From Coriobacteriaceae bacterium AM48-5 (lineage in GTDB: Bacteria; Actinomycetota; Coriobacteriia; Coriobacteriales; Coriobacteriaceae): 9,504 nucleotides of DNA. Shown piece by piece: positions 1 to 5,466 of the stretch; within the stretch, counting starts at the first letter, position 1, and every line of letters starts with the position of its first letter. The position numbers and the translations under genes were made by a program. Below the pieces are notes generated by a model. It saw only the letters and a program-made list of their open reading frames with translations, searched no databases and was not told the DNA's origin. The stretch covers positions 1 through 9,504 of the forward strand of contig JAQEDJ010000059.1 in NCBI GenBank assembly GCA_027669525.1, written 5' to 3'.

Positions 1-448
1 GCGGGTGACGAGTTTCTCTTTCGTCAGCCCGCGTCGCCCCCTGCGTCAAAGGAGAGCCCACCGTGCCCCAAATAACATATGAGAGGAGCAGCGACCCAAC
101 AAAGCACGACACGCACGAAACGCCATGCAACAGCCAGATCGGTGCAAACACGAATGGAATAGAATCTCCGCGAGCATAGAAGGCCAAGTCGGCCCACTCG
201 GGAACCGCCGCAATAGCAGCAAGGAAAATACCGAAGGCGCCAAGGAACCCCGGCCGCCTTATTTCTCTCCCCTTGCGGAGCGCAACACCGTGACCAAACG
301 CCGCGAGGCATGCGCCAAGGATAACGAGCCAGGTCATTGCACCTGATGCCAAGCCAATTGAAGATGAAAACCGGTGATAAGGGGTGACCGCCATTACGAT
401 AAGCACAATGGCGCAGGCAGATGTGGCAGAACGGCGGGAAAAGAGCAT
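1..448 (-). CDS. Small polytopic membrane protein, 3' end cut by window edge
   Basis: I do not recognise a family. The frame starts at ATG 448-446 and stays open for 149 codons to the left edge, so the C-terminus is outside the window. The start is supported by a GGAGG site a few bases upstream and a TATAAT box just before it. The product (MLFSRRSATSACAIVLIV...) shows four hydrophobic stretches at about residues 9-24, 31-55, 67-90 and 100-128. A basic loop (RKGREIRR, 58-65) lies between the second and third, which would place that loop in the cytoplasm. The visible tail after helix 4 is hydrophilic (TQGATRADERETRH). A longer overlapping minus-strand frame (24-728) is a shadow: it lacks this hydrophobic pattern and is Cys/Arg/Trp-rich. 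Inference: an integral cytoplasmic-membrane protein of unknown role. It is transcribed divergently from the toxin remnant at 669-1003. I am fairly sure it is real, and unsure of its function. Confidence 0.72.
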   Translation of the reverse strand, partial: MLFSRRSATSACAIVLIVMAVTPYHRFSSSIGLASGAMTWLVILGACLAAFGHGVALRKGREIRRPGFLGAFGIFLAAIAAVPEWADLAFYARGDSIPFVFAPIWLLHGVSCVSCFVGSLLLSYVIWGTVGSPLTQGATRADERETRHP

Positions 449-473
449 ATGACCTCCATAGCGCGGCATTATA
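446..473 (-). promoter_or_regulatory. -10 box and ribosome site for the membrane protein
   Basis: On the minus strand a perfect TATAAT lies at 473-468, followed by a short GC-rich stretch, GGAGGT, and ATG at 448-446. The leader would be only about 13 nt. No good -35 hexamer is visible at 16-18 bp spacing, so the promoter may need an activator, or the match may be partly chance. The order box, GGAGG, ATG fixes the start of this gene. Confidence 0.5.
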
Positions 474-668
474 CCGCTCGGTTCGTTCATCCCTCTTCGC
501 TCCCACACCGGCCAGCATCAACGATTCACGCATACTCCAATCCGAACCAGATAACGGTCCAATTTTCCGCAGCCCCCACTCCAGAACGGGATACGGTTTC
601 CTTTTGAGGGCCGATTGAGAAAACGCATCCCGTTTTAGGCCGAAAACTGGGACGCGCGGGCAGGAGCT

Positions 669-1003
669 ATGCAAAGATAGCGGCTGTTGGCCTTGCGATC
701 GGTCTTGCACTGGCGCTGTGTGCATCATTCGCGACGTATAGGTCCGAGCAGTCGTTTATCGATGGCGCTGAGAACGGTTTTGGCATAGACGTAATCCTGT
801 CCTGGGTTCAGGACCACCTTGACGGATGCGAGGACCCGCGCCGCGCACCGAACGGAAAACAGCTTCAGGGCACCAATTCCGGTTGGCGCTGGCGCGTCGG
901 TGTCTACCGCATCCTGACAAGGATCGAGGACGGGAAAGCCGTCATCGAAGTCGTAAGGGTAGGTCACCGCCAGGGTGTCTACAAGAACATGCCGCGGCTA
1001 TGA
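669..1003 (+). pseudogene. Remnant of a RelE/ParE-type toxin with hydrophobic N-terminal piece
   Basis: The frame ending at TGA 1001-1003 encodes WVQDHLDGCEDPR, then GKQLQGTNSGWRWRVGVYRIL, then a strand pair ending GHRQGVYKNMPRL. This is the typical second half of a RelE/ParE mRNA-interferase or gyrase toxin: the GCEDPR...GK.L.G turn, the RxRVGxYRIL core strand and the GHR..VY tail. No ATG, GTG or TTG exists in frame upstream of this part. Before it comes a hydrophobic run (KIAAVGLAIGLALALCASF) that does not belong to a RelE fold. An ATG at 669 would enter this frame if one base were restored in the AAA run near 673-675. The helix region normally before 'ILSWV' looks shortened. No RelB/DinJ-like antitoxin is visible on either side. 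I read this as a broken, orphan toxin gene. The family call on the C-terminal half is good; the start and the hydrophobic fusion are uncertain. Confidence 0.6.
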
Positions 1004-1241
1004 GCACCCCAAAGTGCCGACACGCAGGTCAAGGCCGAAAAAACGACCTCACCAGATGCGTTTTAAGGCGCCTGAAAGCAGATGCCCCTAACGGGTATCC
1101 AGGCATTCCTTTTCTGGGCTGTATTTGCGATTACATCAAGCCGTCTACCTGCGGCTTCGTGGAGTTTGCCGCCGCCCGAAAAAATCGTGTCTGCGCGGTG
1201 CGATACAGTGGGATAAACGCCCCGCGAGGAAAGGAACAGCC

Positions 1242-1520
1242 ATGAGCGACACACAGGAAATCGTTCAACGACTCGAACGCGAGATGGCGGACCGAGCCGC
1301 CGCAGTTGAGAAGGTTGATGCTTTTAAGAACCAGCTCGCACAGGCCATCAAGGCCTTCATGGCCGCCGACGAGGCAGTTCGCGGCCTCAACGACCACGAC
1401 AGCATCGTTGACGCCCAAATCGCAACCGTCATCGACGAGCATCTTCGTGCCATCGATAGGCTGTGCCGTTTCGGCATCGACGGTGGATTCGGCGAGGAGC
1501 ATCCCGTTAAGGAGTACTAG
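1242..1520 (+). CDS. Small acidic helical protein, unknown function (92 aa)
   Basis: ATG at 1242 (MSDTQEIVQRLEREMADRAAA...) is preceded by AGGAAAGGA at a usable distance. The in-frame extension back to 1125 has no ribosome site and is Arg/Cys-rich, so I start at 1242. The protein is acidic and predicted almost wholly helical, with heptad-like spacing over residues 5-35 (LEREMADRAAAVEKVDAFKNQLAQAI) and a second helix around 55-75 (AQIATVIDEHLRAIDRL). The C-terminus is FGEEHPVKEY. There is no signal peptide, membrane segment or catalytic motif that I can recognise. It stands alone on the plus strand, about 240 bp after the toxin remnant, and a strong terminator follows within about 30 bp, so it forms its own transcription unit. 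It could be a small coiled-coil adaptor or an element-borne accessory protein. I do not assign a function. Confidence 0.65.
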   Translation: MSDTQEIVQRLEREMADRAAAVEKVDAFKNQLAQAIKAFMAADEAVRGLNDHDSIVDAQIATVIDEHLRAIDRLCRFGIDGGFGEEHPVKEY

Positions 1521-1550
1521 ACCGCTGCATGGCCATGGAAGTAAAGTAAA

Positions 1551-1617
1551 AGAGGGTCGAACCAAGCAGTTCCCGGACAATTAGCGTCCGGCCAGACACT
1601 TCGGTTCGACCCTTTTC
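1551..1617 (+). terminator. Nested-hairpin intrinsic terminator
   Basis: An outer stem pairs 1553-1563 (AGGGTCGAACC) with 1603-1613 (GGTTCGACCCT), 11 bp perfect, followed directly by TTTTCGATTTT. Inside it, CCGGAC (1573-1578) pairs with GTCCGG (1586-1591). It lies just after the stop of the 92-residue gene. The inner hairpin makes it more elaborate than a plain terminator and would allow alternative folding. Confidence 0.75.
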
Positions 1618-1620
1618 GAT

Positions 1621-1761
1621 TTTGCGGAGTAGTTATAGCTGAACGTCCTCAGATATATGAAATCATTCCCTTCCTTTTCCGAAAAACGTTTTTTGAAATA
1701 CTGGAATTAACCAAACGAGTAATTGCACTCAATTGCAAAACTGATCCAGCTGCGTTCCGAC
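1621..1761. other. AT-rich gap after the MobC-like gene
   Basis: No coding frame is convincing here. Visible details are a 12-bp palindrome, AAAAACGTTTTT, near 1683-1694, and a direct repeat AATTGCA CTC AATTGCA near 1727-1738. A relaxase gene would be expected in this position in an intact mobilization module. Confidence 0.4.
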
Positions 1762-2415
1762 TTAAAGATTTCTGTTGTCAGGTTCATCTGCCAAATAATC
1801 GCTTGGAATATAGTCGACGTGATAACGCTTCTCTAATTTCTCGATGAACCGGTCGACCTTTCGAGCATTTTGATAAACCTTTTCAAGCGTTCGGAAAACA
1901 GCTTTCTCGTTGTACGCGGGAAGCCCTTGGGCGTTCACAAAATACATCAGCTGATTGAGGTTTGTTCCTTCCTTCAATAACTCATGATGGAGTTTTTCAA
2001 CTTCCGCGATGTCAAAATTGAATGATTCGATCTTTCCGTAAATTGCGCTGCGGCGAACCAGTTCGCTTGCAGAAATGCCGAGCGCCGCTGCACGCTGCTC
2101 AATTGCCTTTTTTTCTGGAGCAGTGAGCATTACTTGGAACGGAATACTCCTTTTTTCAGAAATCGGCTCGCCACGTTCATCGGTTTTACGCGATGCCTGT
2201 GCTCTCCTGTAATCCTCCTGTTGCTTATGGAGGGCCTTTTTCTTCCGATCAAGAACTTGCATTTCGTCATCGAGATCATCAAGTGAGATTTCCCGATGAA
2301 TCAGTACGGATCGAATCAACTCAGCTTCCGTACAACCAGCTTGTTCGCAAAGTTGTTGATAGATCTCTTTCTCTTCAGGAGAAACGCGAGCCTTTACGAA
2401 TTCATTTCGTGCCAT
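1762..2415 (-). CDS. MobC-like mobilization protein with tandem ribbon-helix-helix segments
   Basis: This is a relaxosome accessory protein, expected to bind oriT DNA and help the relaxase nick. From MARNEFVKARVS the product is 217 residues. Residues ~2-40 (VKARVSPEEKEIYQQLCEQAGCTEAELIRSVLI) form one ribbon-helix-helix-like segment. Residues ~40-80 are a charged, helical linker. Residues ~85-125 (IPFQVMLTAPEKKAIEQRAAALGISASELVRRSAI) form a second such segment. Then comes GTNLNQL, matching the G.NLNQ signature of MobC proteins, and a helical tail (VYQNARKVDRFIEKLEKRY). An in-frame GTG at 2481 would add 22 residues but has no spaced ribosome site. ATG 2415 has GGAG 11 nt upstream, partly inside a hairpin. 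Base composition is clearly more AT-rich than the flanking genes, a sign of transfer, perhaps from Firmicutes. The usual partner, a relaxase gene downstream, is missing: past the stop there are only about 150 bp of AT-rich DNA. A usual MobC has one such DNA-binding segment, so the duplication is unusual. Confidence 0.78.
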   Translation of the reverse strand: MARNEFVKARVSPEEKEIYQQLCEQAGCTEAELIRSVLIHREISLDDLDDEMQVLDRKKKALHKQQEDYRRAQASRKTDERGEPISEKRSIPFQVMLTAPEKKAIEQRAAALGISASELVRRSAIYGKIESFNFDIAEVEKLHHELLKEGTNLNQLMYFVNAQGLPAYNEKAVFRTLEKVYQNARKVDRFIEKLEKRYHVDYIPSDYLADEPDNRNL

Positions 2416-2427
2416 TTTTCTACTTTC

Positions 2428-2445
2428 TCCGGAGTGGCCTCCGGA
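2428..2445 (-). promoter_or_regulatory. Hairpin over the MobC leader
   Basis: TCCGGAG (2428-2434) and CTCCGGA (2439-2445) form a 7-bp stem with a 4-nt loop immediately upstream of the MobC-like start. On the mRNA strand the GGAG ribosome-site candidate lies in the arm nearest the ATG, so pairing would partly hide it. It could also be an operator for autoregulation by the ribbon-helix-helix protein. Neither role is proved. Confidence 0.4.
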
Positions 2446-2580
2446 AAAGTAAGCAAGAAACTGAGGATTGGCATCCGTCACCTCTTGCTATGGTTGCCTA
2501 ATTTTTTAAAAAGAGTGAAACCAACCCGCAAAAAGCGTGCTGCAGTTCACCCTTTCCCTTTTCTCCGTGACAGGAGAAAA

Positions 2581-2645
2581 GCAAGATTCGTATATCATGA
2601 TAACAGGGACTACGGGCCCGGTTATATGATATACGTACATCTTGC
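2581..2645. other. Long imperfect inverted repeat, candidate origin of transfer (oriT)
   Basis: The left half GCAAGAT-t-CGTATATCAT-g-ATAAC (2581-2604) pairs with the right half GTTAT-ATGATATACG-tac-ATCTTGC (2621-2645). The matched blocks are 7, 10 and 5 bp, and the 16-nt centre contains CGGGCCCG. It lies about 165 bp upstream of the MobC-like start, the usual place for oriT. The right flank CATCTTGC matches the RP4-type nic consensus YATCCTGY in 7 of 8 bases, and in RP4 nic also follows the right arm of an inverted repeat. Identification as oriT is inference from position, repeat and nic-like sequence. Alternatives are a replication or recombination site. Confidence 0.45.
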
Positions 2646-2685
2646 AATCTCCGGAACGGTGATTGGGCGAAACGCAGTGTAGACG

Positions 2686-2722
2686 TGGAATGAGAGGCCT
2701 CATTCCAAGCGAGAGGCCTCGC
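2686..2722. repeat. Two adjacent hairpins with the same AGGC loop
   Basis: TGGAATGAG-AGGC-CTCATTCCA (2686-2707, 9-bp stem) is followed after one base by GCGAG-AGGC-CTCGC (2709-2722, 5-bp stem). Both have the core GAG-AGGC-CTC, although the outer stems differ in sequence. Conservation of stem and loop but not of outer sequence suggests that structure is what matters. Confidence 0.6.
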
Positions 2723-2752
2723 GGCGTCGTAACTGTGTGAAGACCGTGAGCG

Positions 2753-2847
2753 AAAGCGAACTTTTAACGCGAAGGATGCTGAGTGTTAGAAGTTCGCTTT
2801 AGCGAGAGCGGAGCGGAAATGCGAATGCGAGGGATGCCGAGTGTTTA
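2753..2847. repeat. 11-bp inverted repeat overlapping a 20-bp direct repeat
   Basis: AAAGCGAACTT (2753-2763) and AAGTTCGCTTT (2790-2800) are perfect inverted copies. Within the loop lies GCGAAGGATGCTGAGTGTTA (2769-2788), nearly repeated as GCGAGGGATGCCGAGTGTTT from 2827, 58 bp further on. Direct and inverted repeats interleaved in this way are seen in replication and transfer origins, but no function is shown here. Confidence 0.55.
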
Positions 2848-2863
2848 CATTTTTGCGAAGCGG

Positions 2864-2904
2864 GTTTGCGGCGCCTGCGACGCAAACATTCGACTTCGTC
2901 GAAT
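2864..2904. repeat. Back-to-back hairpins
   Basis: GTTTGCG (2864-2870) pairs with CGCAAAC (2881-2887) around a 10-nt loop. With no gap, ATTCGAC (2888-2894) pairs with GTCGAAT (2898-2904) around TTC. Both stems are 7 bp and perfect. Confidence 0.55.
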
Positions 2905-3139
2905 CGTTTTCATGGCATTTGCGAAAAAGTTGAGACAGCTTTCAACAATTTCAATGGCGCGGAGAGTCATTAGCGTGACTCGCAGCGCTGTTGGATTTGT
3001 CGAAAGCTGACGCGGCTCGCATTACGAATCGAATGGCGAGTCGATTTTCATGCGGCGTGCACGCACGCCTACGATCGCGACCGATGGTCGCTATCTATTT
3101 TCAAAACTCGCGTTTTGTTTTGACGCAAGTTGAGATACG

Positions 3140-3195
3140 AAACGAAAAACCGAAACGCCCGCGCGAGCCGTTTCGACTTTTGCGCGGGCGTTTCG
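3140..3195 (-). terminator. Intrinsic terminator, minus strand
   Basis: A 14-bp perfect stem, CGAAACGCCCGCGC (3151-3164) with GCGCGGGCGTTTCG (3182-3195), encloses a 17-nt loop. Read on the minus strand, the stem is followed by GTTTTTCGTTT, a T-rich tail; on the plus strand there is none. It lies about 100 bp beyond the stop of the DUF4143 remnant, so it was probably that gene's terminator. Confidence 0.6.
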
Positions 3196-3296
3196 AATCA
3201 AACGAAGAACCAGGCGGCGAAATTTTGCGTTTCGCGGTTTAGATCCCAGAAAACAAATCTAAAAACTGCGGCGTCGATTTCACTTCGCCCGCAGCA

Positions 3297-3392
3297 TCAC
3301 GGCGCAAGAACATCCAAGGGAACAACTTGGACACCGCGGTCGGTAACATAGGCTTGTGATCCAAATCCAATAATCGCTACTTTAGAAACCGG
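3297..3392 (-). pseudogene. C-terminal fragment of a second DUF4143 ATPase
   Basis: The minus-strand frame ending at TGA 3299-3297 reads PVSKVAIIGFGSQAYVTDRG, then VQVVPLDVLAP. This is the closing strand pair and tail of DUF4143-type AAA ATPases. It lines up with the end of the neighbouring gene, PPAAKLIVIGFGMPAHVTSE, then GIVVAPVDTLGI. Only about 30 codons remain; upstream, homology stops close to the terminator hairpin at 3402-3432, which marks the break. The two tails differ at many positions, so this is a separate paralogue and not a recent duplicate. The remnant keeps a minus-strand terminator downstream. The call is by eye against the adjacent copy and is good for so short a piece. Confidence 0.62.
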
Positions 3393-3401
3393 CTGGGACG
3401 A

Positions 3402-3432
3402 GGGGCGACGCAAAAGCGTCGCCCCCGTTTTT
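3402..3432 (+). terminator. Orphan intrinsic terminator
   Basis: GGGGCGACGC (3402-3411), loop AAAA, GCGTCGCCCC (3416-3425), then CGTTTTT. This is a textbook terminator for plus-strand transcription. No plus-strand gene lies upstream for more than a kilobase; only hairpin-rich DNA and the minus-strand ATPase fragment precede it. It probably came in with the rearranged segment. Confidence 0.75.
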
Positions 3433-3465
3433 AACCATGCCAGCTGAACCTGGTTCAGACTTCAA

Positions 3466-3693
3466 TGCAAGAAGAAGCAGGCCGAGGTCCAGATTTCGGA
3501 CAAGAAGAGGGCGCTCGCGCGCGAGGCACGCAACCACGCGCTCATGGTCGCCGGCGGGCTCATCGTGAACCACGCGCCGGGCGGCAACTGGAAACGCATC
3601 GACTGGGACAGGCTTGCGGCGTGAATCGACCGCTACGGATACAAGATCACCGGCTCCACGCAGCACGGAATCTGGATCCGTAACCTTTCGTAG
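3466..3693 (+). pseudogene. Broken small mobilization-type protein, internal TGA
   Basis: The frame reads KKKQAEVQISDKKRALAREA, then RNHALMVAGGLIVNHAPGGN, then WKRIDWDRLAA, TGA (3622-3624), then IDRYGYKITGSTQHG, ending at TAG 3691-3693. The first part resembles the small Lys/Arg-rich proteins next to relaxases on Gram-positive mobile elements (the TraD/DUF3847-like type with a K(R)A..REARNH.L...GG start). The tail reads on cleanly after TGA, and the pattern 'LAA-W-IDRYGYKI' suggests a Trp codon TGG changed to TGA. No start codon with a ribosome site is found; the 5' end merges with unrelated sequence near 3466. It is a relic of a mobilization region, consistent with the MobC-like gene and the missing relaxase nearby. 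The family assignment is from memory of the pattern and moderate; that the gene is broken is clear. Confidence 0.55.
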
Positions 3694-3714
3694 CCCAGAT
3701 CAAAATACCGGTTG

Positions 3715-3761
3715 TTTCCAGAAATCCTCTAGGAGGCGTCTGGATAGAGGATTTCTGGAAA
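3715..3761. repeat. 16-bp perfect inverted repeat beyond the ATPase 3' end
   Basis: TTTCCAGAAATCCTCT (3715-3730) and AGAGGATTTCTGGAAA (3746-3761) are exact inverted copies around a 15-nt loop. The ATPase stop lies 17 bp away (3778). There is no T-run after the stem on either strand, so it is not a normal intrinsic terminator. It may be an mRNA 3'-end stabiliser, a protein-binding site, or the edge of a mobile unit. Confidence 0.65.
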
Positions 3762-3777
3762 TGCAAATAACAATAAT

Positions 3778-5041
3778 TTAGATTCCGAGCGTATCGACCG
3801 GAGCAACAACGATGCCTTCGCTAGTTACGTGAGCCGGCATACCAAACCCGATGACGATGAGTTTCGCCGCAGGCGGCTCTCCCGCCGATCGACCAGCTTT
3901 CGCTCGAGTCGAAGCAGATTTTCCACTGCCTCTGGGACTTGGGGGCTCCCAAGCTTGACCTCAACGGCAACCCACGAGCCGTCACGACGATGGACAATCG
4001 CGTCGACCTCTAGGTCGTCAGCGTCGTGGTAGTGGGATACGGTCGCATCGCTGACCGCCGCGTAAACCTTGAGATCGTGTAGCACAAGGGATTCGAAGAG
4101 CAAGCCAAGGGTCTTCGGATCGGATGACAACGACTCCGGATCCGCACCGATGAGGCGACGGCGAGCGATGAGTCCGCAAGGTGCCGCTTCGCGCCCTGCC
4201 GCAACTTCACCGGCGACCTGAGAGCCGGATGCCACGCGGGGACATCGTCGACGATATTGATACGGCGCAGCGCGTCCATGTAGCCGGTAATCGTATTCTT
4301 TGAGACGTCAACACCCAAATCCCTTTCGATGGACCTCATGCCGGCAAGAGTCGATTCATTGCGTGCAAGCGACGAGAGCAAGGCCCTTACCTTAACCGGG
4401 TCGCGTTTCACTCCATCCGCCCTCGAAACGTCAGACTCGCAAACACCGTCAATATAGGCGGCGGCTATCCGCATTGCGTCGGCAGTTGTCTTACCGACCG
4501 CTTGGGGCCAACCGCCGCGGCAGAGCAAATCCGCGATACCGGCGATACCGGCGATGGATCCGAGTGACGCCGCAACGGAATCGCCATCGAGCAGCGCACC
4601 AAGCGAGACCGCTCCCGACGAAATACCGAGCTCGAAAAGCGTCATGGTATCCATCCGCAAACGGGCGATTCGACCCACACCGCTGTGCATCGGCTGGTTC
4701 TCGGCTCGCGGCGTCGCAGATCCGGTGAGAATGAACTGTCCTGGCTCCCCTCCCCTGACATCGCATTCGAATCGCACGGCATCCCATAGCTTCGGTTCTT
4801 CCTGCCATTCGTCGACAAGCCTCGGGGTCGGTCCGACAATTGCTTGGGCCGGATCGAGACGAGCGAGCTGGAGGGCCGCAAAACCGCCAGATGGGTCGGA
4901 GAGAGATAACGATGACTCGGCAAATCTCTGAGCTGTCGTTGTCTTTCCACACCATTTCGGCCCCTGAATGAGCACTGCACCAAAAATGCCAAGGTCGCGC
5001 TCGACCAAGCAGTCAACACAACGTCCTATATACCTATCCAT
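3778..5041 (-). pseudogene. AAA-type ATPase with DUF4143 domain, interrupted by two frameshifts
   Basis: Start is ATG 5041-5039 (MDRYIGRCVDCLVERDLGIF), with GGAGGG 7 nt upstream. The P-loop GPKWCGKT lies at residues 27-34, Walker B RLVDEWQ at 74-80 and the sensor strand FILTGSAT at 103-110. A winged-helix-like stretch (SKNTITGYMDALRRINIVDD) follows, then LLFESLVLHDLKVYA and DLEVDAIV...WVAVEVKLG, a D...ExK arrangement like PD-(D/E)xK folds, typical of the DUF4143 end. The frame breaks twice. Near 4153-4155 one C is missing after LADSSLAVA, and near 3884-3886 one G is missing after KLVDR. Restoring one base each time gives a continuous ~421-residue protein ending AAKLIVIGFG...APVDTLGI with TAA at 3780-3778, normal for the family. 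Cellular role of these ATPases is not established. The gene is flanked by ordered repeats at both ends and a second family fragment lies 400 bp away. It is either a fresh pseudogene or intact with sequence errors. Confidence 0.85.
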
Positions 5042-5069
5042 CGGCTTTCCCTCCAATCATTCATTTGAA

Positions 5070-5100
5070 ATTATAGCGTCTATCTGCGTCGTTGGGACAA
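5070..5100 (-). promoter_or_regulatory. Promoter of the DUF4143 ATPase
   Basis: On the minus strand a perfect TATAAT lies at 5075-5070, about 30 nt before the ATG at 5041, with GGAGGG between. The best -35 candidate, TTGTCC (5100-5095), is 19 bp upstream and forms the core of the first 23-bp repeat. A protein bound to that repeat would cover the -35 element. Confidence 0.55.
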
Positions 5101-5171
5101 ATAACGATTACTTATTGGGACGATTGACGGTAATTTATTGGGACGATTGACGATAGATCGTTGGGACGATT
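5092..5171. repeat. Four direct repeats of 23-bp period upstream of the ATPase
   Basis: TTGGGAC begins at 5092, 5115, 5138 and 5161, exactly 23 bp apart. The second and third units share TTGGGACGATTGACG, the fourth shares TTGGGACGATT, and the first has TTGGGACAAAT. The remainder of each unit is AT-rich and only loosely conserved. The repeats begin next to the ATPase -10 box and run upstream; the first overlaps its -35 candidate. This layout fits iteron-like operators read by one protein on nearly one helix face. Whether the ATPase itself, the XRE protein or something else binds them is unknown. Confidence 0.75.
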
Positions 5172-5229
5172 TCCATTTTCTTAAGGCACTAATCAACGAG
5201 ACCCACTGTGAACTATGAGACGGATAAAT

Positions 5230-5466
5230 TTAGCTGACGCCTCTCATGAGTTCAGCAATGCTGATTTGAAATCCGTCGGCAATCTTCTTGAGATTTGAGA
5301 GGCTGACATTACGCCGCCCGACTTCAATGCTCGCGTAGTAGGAACGATCCATTTCAATCAAATTGGCGAACTGCTCCTGGCTGCACCCGAGTCCAGCGCG
5401 GAGCTCTTTGCATCTCATGCCGAATGATTTCTGAAGCGTCTTCGTATCCATGACAAAAAGAGTCAT
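5230..5466 (-). CDS. XRE-family helix-turn-helix transcriptional regulator
   Basis: A 78-residue protein made of a single Cro/C1-type DNA-binding domain. It reads FGMRCKELRAGLGCSQEQFA, then NLIEMDRSYYASIEVGRRNV, then SLSNLKKIADGFQISIAELM, over residues 15-74. SQEQFA is helix 2, the DRSYYASIEVGRRN segment carries the recognition helix and the following turn, and SLSNLKKIA is the usual fourth helix. There is no sensor or metal-binding domain, so it probably acts as a simple repressor or autoregulator. ATG 5466 lies exactly where transcription should begin from the TTGTTG/TATACA promoter in the adjacent palindrome, so a leaderless mRNA is likely. ATG 5451 (MDTKTLQ) is the family-like alternative, but it also lacks a ribosome site; a start further up (5487) lies inside the palindrome. 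The gene is divergent from the large surface-protein gene and shares its control region. Restriction-modification controller proteins are similar in size, but no such genes are present. Confidence 0.8.
   Translation of the reverse strand: MTLFVMDTKTLQKSFGMRCKELRAGLGCSQEQFANLIEMDRSYYASIEVGRRNVSLSNLKKIADGFQISIAELMRGVS

Larger units (their letters stand above)
2646..3296. other. Noncoding region packed with hairpins
   Basis: No frame here has a convincing start, ribosome site or protein-like composition. Instead there is a dense row of short inverted repeats: 2686-2707, 2709-2722, 2753-2800, 2864-2887, 2888-2904, 2964-2981, 3054-3069, 3077-3091 and 3151-3195. CGAA/TTCG words are strongly over-represented. 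It sits between the candidate oriT and the ATPase remnant. It may be a plasmid-type origin, a single-strand initiation region, or noncoding cargo of the mobile element. Confidence 0.5.

Noticed and set aside
24..728. 234-codon minus-strand frame at the left end
   Set aside because: Rich in Cys, Arg and Trp with no ribosome site. The overlapping frame from 448 has GGAGG, TATAAT and four clear membrane helices.
1131..1580. 149-codon minus-strand frame over the 92-residue gene
   Set aside because: Antisense shadow that covers the terminator and has no ribosome site; the plus-strand gene explains the region.
1553..1613. tRNA-like sequence because of GGTTCGACCC
   Set aside because: No acceptor, anticodon or D-arm can be formed; the arm pairs with its exact complement 40 bp upstream and is followed by a T-rich tail.
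2783..3242. Small plus-strand frames in the hairpin-rich region
   Set aside because: No ribosome sites, compositions dominated by Arg/Ser/Phe, and the bases are explained by inverted repeats.
3382..3666. 94-codon minus-strand frame
   Set aside because: Shadow of the broken mobilization gene; it runs through the terminator hairpin.
5092..5171. CRISPR array
   Set aside because: Repeat period is only 23 bp with a conserved core of 7-15 bp and no spacer-sized unique segments; it overlaps a promoter.
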